Source of the DNA: Euryarchaeota archaeon UBA40
GTDB lineage: Archaea; Thermoplasmatota; Poseidoniia; Poseidoniales; Thalassarchaeaceae
Assembly (NCBI GenBank): GCA_002506875.1
Contig: DAYJ01000026.1
Location: 4,661-18,597, forward strand
DNA length: 13,937 nucleotides
Direction of reading: 5' to 3'
Below the pieces are notes generated by a model, which worked only from the letters and a program-made list of their open reading frames with translations, was not told where the DNA came from and made no database searches. Shown here one piece after another: positions 1 through 7,641 of the stretch. The position numbers and the translations under genes are program-made. Each line of letters opens with the position of its first letter. Position 1 is the first letter of the stretch.

Positions 1-153
1 ATGCAGGCACCTGTCGGGCAAATGTTCTCACAAAATACTCAGATGGCTCCGCCCATCTCTACTCCGTCACAGGATATGGCAGCCCCAGAAGTTCCAACGT
101 CGATGGTTGATGCTCACCAACAGCAATTCCAGCAACCTCCCTCTGATTCTTGA
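1..153 (+). CDS. C-terminal end of an unidentified protein with a Gln/Pro/Met-rich tail (5' partial)
   Basis: Frame 1 is open from the first base of the window and stops with TGA at 151-153, giving 50 residues. The composition is low-complexity: many Gln, Pro, Met, Ser and Ala, with a QQQ-type run near the end and a PPSDS terminus. No domain is visible. The first codon is ATG, but it falls exactly on the window edge and tails of this kind usually end a longer protein, so I read this as the 3' end of a gene that begins upstream. Its function cannot be told from this part. A disordered tail of this type is common at the end of membrane or secreted proteins, but that is only an analogy. The next gene on the same strand starts 49 bases downstream. 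Confidence 0.5.
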   Translation: MQAPVGQMFSQNTQMAPPISTPSQDMAAPEVPTSMVDAHQQQFQQPPSDS

Positions 154-159
154 AATAGG

Positions 160-165
160 TTAAAT
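160..165 (+). promoter_or_regulatory. Possible TATA-like element upstream of nfuA
   Basis: TTAAAT lies in the 49-base gap before nfuA, 37 bases before the ATG at 203. If used as an archaeal TATA box it would place the transcription start about 10-15 bases before the ATG. This is a weak match based on composition and position only. Confidence 0.2.
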
Positions 166-202
166 CACTCAGATTCAAATCCAACCACGAAGTGGGATAG
201 TC

Positions 203-766
203 ATGATCGGCATCACTGAGAAGGCGAGCGAGATGCTCGCCCAATTCCAAAGTACTGCCGATGATGACATCGAACGTGTACTCCGTGTAGAGATTATTGG
301 GAGAGGAGCGAATGGGTTCCGCTATGATCTGAACCTTGTTGATCTAGCTGAAAAGATTGCAAGCGATGTGGCTTGTGAGGTCGATGGGATGACTGTACTC
401 ATCGCTGAACGTAGCGCTCCATACATGGAAGGCGCAATCCTTGACTTCGTCGAGACACTCATGGGAGGAGGATTTCAATTTGAGAATCCAAATCCAATGT
501 GGGTCGATGACGTTTCAAAATCCGTAGCGGACGTCATCAGCAACGATGTTAGCCCAATGGTGGCCTCTCATGGAGGTACTGTCGAACTCCTCGGTGTGGA
601 TGAAGACAAAGCTATCATCGCTTTTGGAGGCGGATGTCAGGGTTGTGGAATGGTGGATGTCACGTTGAAGCAGGGTATCGAGGTGGTAATCCGAGAGAAG
701 GTCCCAGCGATTACTGCGATTGTCGATATGACGGATCATGCTGCTGGGACGAATCCTTTCTACTGA
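203..766 (+). CDS. nfuA: NfuA-type Fe-S cluster carrier (degenerate A-type domain plus NifU-like domain)
   Basis: This 187-residue protein matches bacterial NfuA in length and order. Residues 1-98 form a HesB/IscA-like A-type domain without the family's usual three cysteines (only Cys58 is present), as in E. coli NfuA. Residues 100-187 form the NifU-like domain with the cluster-binding pair Cys145-x-x-Cys148 inside GGGCQGCGM, followed by MVDVTLKQGIE, nearly identical to what I recall of the E. coli protein. The A-type domain also keeps the SAPYMEGAILDFVET segment. NfuA proteins hold a 4Fe-4S cluster between two subunits and pass it to apo-enzymes in the cytosol. The ATG at 203 gives the usual NfuA N-terminus. 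The gene converges on the PAC2 gene with two bases between stop codons. A two-domain NfuA is a bacterial architecture, so transfer from bacteria is likely if the host is an archaeon. Confidence 0.93.
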   Translation: MIGITEKASEMLAQFQSTADDDIERVLRVEIIGRGANGFRYDLNLVDLAEKIASDVACEVDGMTVLIAERSAPYMEGAILDFVETLMGGGFQFENPNPMWVDDVSKSVADVISNDVSPMVASHGGTVELLGVDEDKAIIAFGGGCQGCGMVDVTLKQGIEVVIREKVPAITAIVDMTDHAAGTNPFY

Positions 767-768
767 AA

Positions 769-1530
769 TTAGAGCACCATCGGGTCATCATCTGAAGTTT
801 CGTCCATCTTTGGTTCAGGTAATGCAAGTTGATGCTCCTGCATCATCTCTCGTACCTTTTGTTCGATGACAATCGCCTTCTCCATAAGGCCCTCAAGTGG
901 AATGTCTCGATCAAGCATCTCCGAAAGTGCCTCAAGTGCTGGAAGTGCTGCACGTGCATCTGGATATCCAGGGTTGGATGGGGAGAGGATTGCATAGGCA
1001 TCGAAACCTTGGCGATCTGCCTCTGCTAGAAGATAGCCGGTGATTCCTGGCACAATTCCATGCTCGACAGATTCCAAACCAATCTCCTCAAGACGAGCTC
1101 TCGATACATCTGTAGAACCGACACCGAAAACAGGAGGAATGTCTTCACCAGTCATATTTGGAAGGAACACGCCGTCAATCATCACAAGACGATCGAATCC
1201 ACCGTCACGGAACCACTTGATGACAGTCTCAGCAAAAGAGAGATTGAACTCATCAGGAAAGGCGATATCGCTAACAAAGGCCCCAATTCCATCGCCTTGG
1301 TAGATTCTTACTGGATGCTGGGGGCGGCGTCCTCGGACAAGGGCCATTGCCGGGAATGATTCGCTTAGAACCGAACCTAATTGCTCCATTTCAAACGTCT
1401 TGATGACCCAATCCACTGCAATAGCGCCAACGGCTCCCTTCGTAGTGAAACCACAGATAGCTGTCCCTCCAAGACGCTCGCGCTCAGTGCCGTGCTGAAC
1501 TACAAGTTCGAACGGACGGGGTAGACCCAT
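769..1530 (-). CDS. PAC2-family protein (proteasome assembly chaperone-like), paralogue A
   Basis: The 253-residue protein has the PAC2 pattern: a beta-alpha core with VMIDGVF near residue 117, FGVGST at 135-140, a glycine-rich GIVPGITGYLL at 158-168, YPDARAA at 189-195, and a C-terminal helix with IEQKVREMMQEH at 222-233. PAC2 proteins are relatives of eukaryotic proteasome assembly chaperones; archaeal members (PbaA/PbaB type) are thought to act on or near the 20S proteasome. The tail is acidic and ends Met-Val-Leu, so it lacks a HbYX docking motif, unlike the second PAC2 protein at 12492-13301, to which it is clearly homologous along its length. The ATG at 1530 is preceded by a good ribosome binding site. 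The gene lies 41 bases downstream of the giant surface-protein gene on the same strand and converges on nfuA. Confidence 0.88.
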   Translation of the reverse strand: MGLPRPFELVVQHGTERERLGGTAICGFTTKGAVGAIAVDWVIKTFEMEQLGSVLSESFPAMALVRGRRPQHPVRIYQGDGIGAFVSDIAFPDEFNLSFAETVIKWFRDGGFDRLVMIDGVFLPNMTGEDIPPVFGVGSTDVSRARLEEIGLESVEHGIVPGITGYLLAEADRQGFDAYAILSPSNPGYPDARAALPALEALSEMLDRDIPLEGLMEKAIVIEQKVREMMQEHQLALPEPKMDETSDDDPMVL

Positions 1531-1538
1531 TGGCTCAA

Positions 1539-1546
1539 CCTCACCT
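1539..1546 (-). promoter_or_regulatory. Ribosome binding site of PAC2 paralogue A
   Basis: AGGTGAGG on the minus strand ends eight bases before the ATG at 1530. It is a strong match to an archaeal Shine-Dalgarno sequence and fixes the start. A leadered message is expected for a gene that follows another one closely on the same strand. Confidence 0.6.
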
Positions 1547-1571
1547 TAGGTCGTTTTCAACCCTCGTCCGG

Positions 1572-4500
1572 TCATTCAGTGTACTCAGACCAATCCTCGT
1601 CATCAGGTCCACGCCACCACCAGACATCGAGTTCGTCCTTCCACCATTCAGTTCCATCATCATCCACATGGTAATTATCCGAGTCAGTGTAATCCTCTTC
1701 TGAATCTTCTCCAGATTCAATTTCATCTGACGATTCATCTTCTTCCTTAGAATCATCCTCTTCCTTGGATTTAGTGGTAACAGCAGAAGGCGACTTTGAC
1801 TTCGACATCGATACGGGTGCTGGGCGTGAACCCTGCTTCATGAGTTCATCGAGTGGTACTCCTTTCGGGATATCCGCTTCAGCACGAGTGGCCTTTGCTC
1901 CACCAGAAACGACCATTGGAAGTTCTCCAACTTCATCATCGTCATCATCTGAGAAAAGATCCTCTTCATCATCAGATCCAGAACGGAGCATGATAGCCCC
2001 CAGCAAACCGAGGACAAGGATTGCTCCCACAATCCCGCCAATAATAACGAGATTATTGTCGCTACTTGCCCCTCCTTCCGAACTATTCGAAGGACTTGTT
2101 GGACTATCTGTTTCCTCAGTGAACTGGAACTGAATTGTCAGGGTAGTAACACTATCTTGGTAATCCGGAGCCGATGCCGTCAAGCTAAGATCAACGCTAC
2201 CATCACGGAACTGAGTGTCGTCTTGTATCTCTAAAACGAGAATCTGATCAGCTCCCGCTTGGATACTGAAAGACCCTCCAAGGTCGGATTCGATTTCGAC
2301 ACCTATCACATTCATCTCAAGATCAAGATCAACGTATACTGTATTCTGATTTGGATTAGTGACTGTGCACTCAAGCAAGTTTGAATCATCACTCGACCAC
2401 AACGAGGCATTCACACTCATGGACCAAGGCTGATCACCACAATTCACATTCAGAGAGAGGAGGAGCGGATCTGGTGTTGGATCCGTCACATTGGTATCTC
2501 CACCAGTGTCTGTCTGTAGCGGCGGGGGCTGGAGATCAATCGATACCGTTGAGGGATTCATCAGAAGCCAGAATGGGCGGCTGTTCTCATCGTAAACAAA
2601 CTCAATCTCCCCTCCACCCGGATAGTCGACTGCTTCCTCAATGAAGCCTGTCTGATCAAGAACCGAAATACCCGTTGATGATATGATAGATTCCGTGGCA
2701 TTTCCAAGGGTCCAATCAAAGGATACTGCGCCGAGTAAAGAGAGATCTCTCGAGTCGGTAGTGACTTGGAGGCGGGCCGTTCCCTGGTTATCGGAATCAA
2801 GTTGCACAGATGATTGAACTGCACTGACTGACGCAGTTACTGTACTCACAAATTCGGACGTAGCAGATGAACCGAGTATGACCTGCTGCATCGATGTCGA
2901 ACCACCGGCATATGTAGCTGAGATATTTACTACACCAACAAATCTGCTGGTCGAATCGAGAAGAGTTGACCAATCGGAGTATACCACGGAGAAGGCCCCC
3001 GACGCATCCGTGATTGCGATAACCTGGGTGCTATGGGCATCATCGCTGAGATCAATCTGAACGGTTCGCCCTACATTCGATTCTGTATCGAGGTCCAATA
3101 GTCCTGAAATTGTAATCGATTCACCGCGTGTGACTGAAGGCAAGGTCGAACCGTCAACATCCAATGTAGATGATGTCGTGGCTTCGACGGTCATGGATGA
3201 AATGATGTTGGAATTATTTAGAGCACGTACAGGGCCGACAGTAACGACTGTTTCATTGAAATTTCCAAGGGTATCAACGGCTACCACCGCTACGTAATGG
3301 TCTGTGTTATCCATAATCGATATGCCAGCCTGTTGAACACTGCCGGTATTGTCGAGAACATCCGAAGTCATGTTGACCACAATAGAGGAATTTCCTGCAG
3401 TCAAATTTGCAACCTGCACTCTAGTGGATGCGTTAGTGAAGTGGACCGTATCCACAAACACCAGATGATGATTGAGATCTACCGATCCCCCATCATCCCA
3501 AGATACGAGTAAATGGCCACCCTCATCCCCTTGCACATCCAATACCGTCAGATTGGTTACAGAATCGGGTGGAGTTGTGTCAGGCGGAGGTGGATCGATT
3601 GTAATCATCAAAGGTGAACTAAGATTTGAGGTGACGCTGTTCTGATGCATCGCACGCACATAGTAGCGGTAAGTCCCTGGTTGAAGGGACTGATCCATGA
3701 AGAACGATCCTTGAGAAGTTGAGTAAGGAGTCATAAGATTCAACGGTGAATTGTCCTTAGTGCGGTGAATCTCGTACATCATGAAATTCGATTCGTCATC
3801 TGAGGAGGTATTATTCCATTCGAAAGCAACAAAGGGTGGTTGAAGTTGCATTGCCATATCCTCTGAGATATTCATTTGAATCAAAACTGGTTCAGTCGGC
3901 AAGTCGATACTAGTAGCACCTGGAATGTGTGTAATAGCAAGGTTCTGAAGCGTGAACTGTCCAGTGGATGAAGTCATGTTGAACACAAGGCCCACATCAA
4001 AAGGACCAGACCCCGCTACCATCTCTCGGTTCAGCGCATTAGTGAGATTGCCAAGACCAGAGTTGGTATCCACTTGAGCAGAAAGAGAATAGGTAATCAG
4101 GAGATTGGAACCGTGAACAGCGCCTTCACCGCGAACGTACGCATCTGGTTGCAATGTAGAGTAATCAATTCCATAGAAATCTGTGATTGACGGAGTGCTC
4201 GCCGTGAGTTCCGACTGGATAATACTTGGAAGGATTCCCATAGTATCCAACCACTCAATTTCATCAATACCCTGACTCCCGTTACCCGCATAACCACTGA
4301 TGTTAACCTCCGCTACAGTGTCGCCATCGAAATCGACTAGCATGTTGTGATGTCCTGCAATGAAGATGTTGTGTGTCGCTTCACCACCTGCCACAATATG
4401 CTCTGGAACACCATCACCATCGATGTCTTCGACAACCATACGAGTTGGTGCTGTGATTGGTTCGAGAAGGACTGATCCACTGGAGGCTATGCCTGAAGCA

Positions 4501-5921
4501 GAGATTGAACGGACATCAATATCTCCAGTGAATGTTGAATCGGTGCCATCACTTGTTCCTGAATCAATGAGTAAGGCAGTCATTGTTCCTGAACCATCCC
4601 AATCTGCAAACACTGGCTCGTTTGCAAAGAAGGCCATACTTTGTGTCGATTGGTAGCCCCCGTTGGTGAAGACCGCCATTGTTGTGCCTGACATCGGAGC
4701 ATTACCATACAAATCATCGTCACCATCACCATCGATGTCAACCGCCTGAATATTGTCTTCAAGACTAGTTGCATTGACCATGCTGATAACCCAAGCAAAA
4801 CCACCCTGTTGATTGGTGGAAAAATTCCAGAACGAGACATATCCCTCCATATCCTCCGCGACGGCTGCCGTCTTGACTCCAGACCAGAGATTTACAGAGA
4901 GTATGTCCGAAATACTCGTTGAAGATCCTCCCGGCCCACCCATTCCGCTTGAGTTTGAAGGTACTGTGATATTCACAAAGAGGCTCGAATATCCTCCAGA
5001 ACGACGAAGGGTCGAGCAAAGGTTTCCATCGGAGGTACTGTACACAATATCTGAGGACCCATCCGCATCGATATCATCGACATAGACATCCCCTAATGAG
5101 CCCGCTGAAGTTAGAGAGATATTTGCAAATGGAGCGAGACCAGTATTGTTCGCTAGATGTAAGCAAACCGAACCATTCTGCGCATCAATTAGATACACAT
5201 CCTTGCGAGAATCGGCATTCGCGTCACCAGTCATTAATTCAGTACCACCTGCACAAGTCCATGTCCAAGAGACAGTAGAGAAGCCAGAAGATAGAGTCCA
5301 ATCGATGATTCCGATATGTGGATGAGAACCATTGCCTGGATCTTTATCTCGATCAAGGATTACAATCTCTGACTTACCGTCATTATCGACATCGGCCACC
5401 GTCATATCGTCAATTGATCCTCCCGTTGGCACCACACCTCCACCCATTTCAGGGGCATAAGATATGTTCAACTCCGAGAGGTCAACATTTGCTTCCGATG
5501 GAAGATCGAAAGACCAGATTGGTGCCCAGGTATTCTTGGTTGGAGTATTGGATGCGATTGAGCCATTAGTACTGAATCGAGTCTGCGATCCAAGCTCTCC
5601 GTAGCGATTTCCACCAAAGAACCACTCAAGCAAACCGTCGTTGCCAATGTCCATTTGAACAATACCAGGACTCGGGTCTGAGGAAAGATATTGCAACTCA
5701 AAACTTGACCCTGTAATCGTAGTATTCCGCTCCAACGCCACATCCACAGTGGTGTTACCAAGAACTGTCTCACTACTGTTCCCACTACTGAATGTCGTGA
5801 TTGATGAGGGGTTGGCGCTAACGGTCGAGATAAGGGGACTAAGGGACAATCCAAGCATCAAAAGAACGAGTAGATATCCTGCAGTACGGGATGCAGCCGG
5901 TTCCACTGAGGGGTGTTTCAT
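1572..5921 (-). CDS. Giant surface protein: signal peptide, FG-GAP-like beta-propeller, Fn3/Ig-like stalk, one TM helix, acidic tail with Trp-rich end
   Basis: From the ATG at 5921 the protein has 1449 residues. A hydrophobic signal segment spans about 12-36. Residues 90-540 hold about eight spaced Asp-rich loops; the canonical DxDxDG ones lie near 177, 283, 395 and 499, the rest are degenerate. Each is followed by a short beta-strand pattern, as in calcium-binding FG-GAP/integrin-alpha propeller blades. Fn3-like segments follow at about 691-776 and 781-896, then Ig-like beta-rich regions. One transmembrane helix lies at 1290-1312, then a 137-residue Asp/Glu/Ser-rich tail ending with six tryptophans in the last 28 residues. 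I count about 33 N-x-S/T sequons, all before the membrane helix, which supports an outside-facing body and a cytoplasmic tail. The role is probably binding or adhesion at the cell surface; no enzyme domain is seen. An ATG at 5948 would add nine residues, but the 5921 start gives a normal signal peptide and a TATA-like site at -27. Confidence 0.85.
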   Translation of the reverse strand: MKHPSVEPAASRTAGYLLVLLMLGLSLSPLISTVSANPSSITTFSSGNSSETVLGNTTVDVALERNTTITGSSFELQYLSSDPSPGIVQMDIGNDGLLEWFFGGNRYGELGSQTRFSTNGSIASNTPTKNTWAPIWSFDLPSEANVDLSELNISYAPEMGGGVVPTGGSIDDMTVADVDNDGKSEIVILDRDKDPGNGSHPHIGIIDWTLSSGFSTVSWTWTCAGGTELMTGDANADSRKDVYLIDAQNGSVCLHLANNTGLAPFANISLTSAGSLGDVYVDDIDADGSSDIVYSTSDGNLCSTLRRSGGYSSLFVNITVPSNSSGMGGPGGSSTSISDILSVNLWSGVKTAAVAEDMEGYVSFWNFSTNQQGGFAWVISMVNATSLEDNIQAVDIDGDGDDDLYGNAPMSGTTMAVFTNGGYQSTQSMAFFANEPVFADWDGSGTMTALLIDSGTSDGTDSTFTGDIDVRSISASGIASSGSVLLEPITAPTRMVVEDIDGDGVPEHIVAGGEATHNIFIAGHHNMLVDFDGDTVAEVNISGYAGNGSQGIDEIEWLDTMGILPSIIQSELTASTPSITDFYGIDYSTLQPDAYVRGEGAVHGSNLLITYSLSAQVDTNSGLGNLTNALNREMVAGSGPFDVGLVFNMTSSTGQFTLQNLAITHIPGATSIDLPTEPVLIQMNISEDMAMQLQPPFVAFEWNNTSSDDESNFMMYEIHRTKDNSPLNLMTPYSTSQGSFFMDQSLQPGTYRYYVRAMHQNSVTSNLSSPLMITIDPPPPDTTPPDSVTNLTVLDVQGDEGGHLLVSWDDGGSVDLNHHLVFVDTVHFTNASTRVQVANLTAGNSSIVVNMTSDVLDNTGSVQQAGISIMDNTDHYVAVVAVDTLGNFNETVVTVGPVRALNNSNIISSMTVEATTSSTLDVDGSTLPSVTRGESITISGLLDLDTESNVGRTVQIDLSDDAHSTQVIAITDASGAFSVVYSDWSTLLDSTSRFVGVVNISATYAGGSTSMQQVILGSSATSEFVSTVTASVSAVQSSVQLDSDNQGTARLQVTTDSRDLSLLGAVSFDWTLGNATESIISSTGISVLDQTGFIEEAVDYPGGGEIEFVYDENSRPFWLLMNPSTVSIDLQPPPLQTDTGGDTNVTDPTPDPLLLSLNVNCGDQPWSMSVNASLWSSDDSNLLECTVTNPNQNTVYVDLDLEMNVIGVEIESDLGGSFSIQAGADQILVLEIQDDTQFRDGSVDLSLTASAPDYQDSVTTLTIQFQFTEETDSPTSPSNSSEGGASSDNNLVIIGGIVGAILVLGLLGAIMLRSGSDDEEDLFSDDDDDEVGELPMVVSGGAKATRAEADIPKGVPLDELMKQGSRPAPVSMSKSKSPSAVTTKSKEEDDSKEEDESSDEIESGEDSEEDYTDSDNYHVDDDGTEWWKDELDVWWWRGPDDEDWSEYTE

Positions 5922-5944
5922 CGACTCCCGTTCCCCCCTCGCAC

Positions 5945-5951
5945 TCATAAG
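5945..5951 (-). promoter_or_regulatory. TATA-like element for the giant surface protein
   Basis: CTTATGA on the minus strand spans -30 to -24 relative to the ATG at 5921, which is where an archaeal TATA box would sit for a leaderless message starting at that codon. It overlaps the alternative ATG at 5948, so choosing one start argues against the other. The match to the TATA consensus is moderate. Confidence 0.3.
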
Positions 5952-6042
5952 GAATCGGCGAGATTCGGGTTTGGAAACTCAGTTGAAACGACGGGAACGG
6001 TTAAGTCAAGCCCGAGAATGGTTGAGTCATTCGGTGGGGTCC

Positions 6043-6573
6043 ATGAGCGACGAGTCGGGAGACGGTTTGAAAGCGCGTCTTTCTATCCGTGTCGGTAACT
6101 CTCGAATCGATCTTGAGGGGACGGAGCAGGTAGTCACCGCTGAACTCCTCAAGTTACGCGCCGATGAACAGTGGTCTACTGCTCTTGATAAGGTCCGTGA
6201 GACTAGGGAGAGAGCGTTTGAAGCGGCACGAATTGCTGCAATGCAAACAGGACTTCCTGAGCGCGGTTCTGCATTCAGTTCACTAGTCACGACCTGTCAA
6301 TTAAGCAAGAAGCCTGATCTAATTCTCGCTGCAATCCACTACCTTCGTGAAGTTGAGGGGCAAAGGGACTCACCTCCTCGAGAACTCAAGCAACTCTTCA
6401 TCGATGCAGGCCATGATGCAGATGATGTTGAGAAGTGGAATATCTCCCTCTATCTGAACCGTCTCCGTGAACAAGGTCGACTCACCTTCCCTGAAGATAT
6501 GCCTGAGAAGAATCGATTCATGTCTCTCACCGATGAGGGTCGTGCACATCTTGATTCACGGGCCGCTCAGTGA
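6043..6573 (+). CDS. Uncharacterised protein with a C-terminal winged-helix-like region
   Basis: I do not recognise a named family for this 176-residue protein. It has a short beta-like start (ARLSIRVGNSRIDLEG, residues 11-26), a charged helical middle (28-75), and a C-terminal part from about 88 to 172. That part reads like a winged helix: a helix at KPDLILAAIHYLRE, then PPRELKQLFIDAG, a third helix WNISLYLNRLREQGRL, and the common wing ending MSLTDEGRAHL. It may be a DNA-binding or adaptor protein, an inference from pattern alone. The ATG at 6043 is chosen because the frame's further upstream extension would run over the divergent gene. A weak GGTGGGG sits just before it, and TTAAGT at 6001-6006 could be a TATA element. 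The pentapeptide-repeat gene starts seven bases after its stop, so the two are probably cotranscribed. Confidence 0.65.
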   Translation: MSDESGDGLKARLSIRVGNSRIDLEGTEQVVTAELLKLRADEQWSTALDKVRETRERAFEAARIAAMQTGLPERGSAFSSLVTTCQLSKKPDLILAAIHYLREVEGQRDSPPRELKQLFIDAGHDADDVEKWNISLYLNRLREQGRLTFPEDMPEKNRFMSLTDEGRAHLDSRAAQ

Positions 6574-6580
6574 AGGACCA

Positions 6581-6985
6581 ATGTCAGACCAAGAAGATCA
6601 GGCGGATCCAGTTGACTGGTCTTTCCAATCGAAGATTGATCAGGATTTGAGAGATTCAGATCTTCAGAATGCCAATCTGAGACGCGCTATACTTGATGGT
6701 TCAAACCTCCAAGGCTCAAATCTCTCCGGTGCAGACCTGCGAAATGCATCCCTCATTGGGACTGATCTCATGAAATGCGCTCTAGACGGGGCCGATCTAC
6801 GTGGTGCACGTCTGACCAAAGCGAAACTAAACCTCTCGAACTTTCAGGATGCGAAGATGGATGGAGCCGATCTACGTGGGGTCCGTGGACGATACGCAAT
6901 CTGGCGTCGTGCGAACTGGTGGGATGCAAAGATGAATGATGATCTACGCAAAGTGCTCTCAAAGAAATGGCCAAAGCCAGAATGA
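6581..6985 (+). CDS. Pentapeptide-repeat protein
   Basis: This 134-residue protein carries 16 uninterrupted tandem pentapeptides at residues 22-101, of the A(D/N)LxX type, for example NLSGA-DLRNA and DLDGA-like units with Leu (or Phe/Met) at each centre. Such repeats fold into a right-handed quadrilateral beta-helix of about four turns. An acidic N-terminus (residues 1-21) and a Trp/Arg-rich C-terminal cap (102-134, with RYAIWRRANWWDAK) frame the helix. The family has no single function; some members imitate DNA and bind gyrase, others are scaffolds. No signal peptide or membrane segment is present, so it should be cytosolic. It follows the winged-helix-like gene by seven bases, which suggests one message. 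The ATG at 6581 avoids overlapping that gene. Its stop is one base away from the stop of the convergent membrane-protein gene. Confidence 0.88.
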   Translation: MSDQEDQADPVDWSFQSKIDQDLRDSDLQNANLRRAILDGSNLQGSNLSGADLRNASLIGTDLMKCALDGADLRGARLTKAKLNLSNFQDAKMDGADLRGVRGRYAIWRRANWWDAKMNDDLRKVLSKKWPKPE

Positions 6986-6986
6986 A

Positions 6987-7616
6987 TCATTCTGATTCAT
7001 CTGAAGTCAGTGAAGAAGCATGATTCGAATCTAAGGCCTCACGCGCACCTGACAATACGAGAGGTAGTAACGGCAGCGCCGTACAAAAGAGTCCACAAGT
7101 TGTAACTAGGACTTGGAGGATATTGAGAGTCAACGAAAGCATCGCAGACGGAGCCTCAACAGAACGAAGAAAGTAGAGCCCTGCAGCCGCATCTATGAGA
7201 AGAAGAGAGCCTCCAGTAAGCCCGATTCGTATCCCATAACTATGGCGTCGGAATAACAAAACTCCACTGATGAGGAGCAAGAGACCTGCACAGGTCTCCA
7301 ATGTCCCGAGGACCTCGTAGTATCCTTTCGCTGCAATCGCATCATAGTAAGCTGCGATTTCTTCAGATGTTACATCCTCTCCAGCTGCCTGAAGTTGTAA
7401 GGTGACCTGGTCATACATTGCAGGATCTGTTGGCCCGTCATCCATTCCAGTCCAAAGGTTGGAAGCGCCACTCAGTAATGCAAGAAGTCCGCCAATAACC
7501 AATACTGACCCGATGATTCGGAGAATTCCTGGCTGTGGTCTAATTGGCACAGCAATGGCGGGTCCTTCAGATTCCTCCTCATCCTCATCCCAACGGATAG
7601 AGAAAGATTCCTCCAT
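6987..7616 (-). CDS. Small four-helix integral membrane protein of unknown function
   Basis: The 209-residue protein has a soluble acidic N-terminus (residues 1-30, with DEDEEESEG) and four clear hydrophobic helices at about 31-54, 99-122, 130-150 and 161-188. A loop of some 45 mostly polar residues separates the first two helices. The C-terminus is short and Ser/Asp-rich. No catalytic or transport motif stands out and I cannot name a family. The ATG at 7616 is preferred; a TTG at 7634 would add six residues and bring the start to within seven bases of the upstream thioesterase stop. With the ATG the gap is 25 bases, still consistent with cotranscription with the thioesterase. Confidence 0.75.
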   Translation of the reverse strand: MEESFSIRWDEDEEESEGPAIAVPIRPQPGILRIIGSVLVIGGLLALLSGASNLWTGMDDGPTDPAMYDQVTLQLQAAGEDVTSEEIAAYYDAIAAKGYYEVLGTLETCAGLLLLISGVLLFRRHSYGIRIGLTGGSLLLIDAAAGLYFLRSVEAPSAMLSLTLNILQVLVTTCGLFCTALPLLPLVLSGAREALDSNHASSLTSDESE

Positions 7617-7641
7617 AGGATGCGGTGACCTCAATCACGCA

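Noticed and set aside
1..150. Complete 50-residue gene starting at base 1
   Set aside because: An ATG exactly at the window edge with only low-complexity sequence after it is better explained as the tail of a truncated longer gene.
1765..2133. Open frame of 122 codons on the plus strand opposite the acidic tail
   Set aside because: Its Ser-rich translation is the reverse complement of Asp/Glu codons in the tail of the giant protein; no independent coding sign.
5468..5854. Open frame of 128 codons on the minus strand inside the giant gene
   Set aside because: It overlaps the propeller-encoding sequence in another frame, and its translation is Arg/Ser/Pro-rich without any pattern. It is a shadow of the real frame.
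5749..6042. Upstream extension of the winged-helix-like gene to 5749
   Set aside because: It would run through the promoter region and the signal-peptide end of the giant surface-protein gene on the other strand, and the added residues show no domain. The ATG at 6043 gives a clean start.
6467..6580. Upstream extension of the pentapeptide-repeat gene
   Set aside because: The added frame overlaps the 3' end of the preceding gene out of phase and has no repeat character; the ATG at 6581 fits a seven-base operon spacing.
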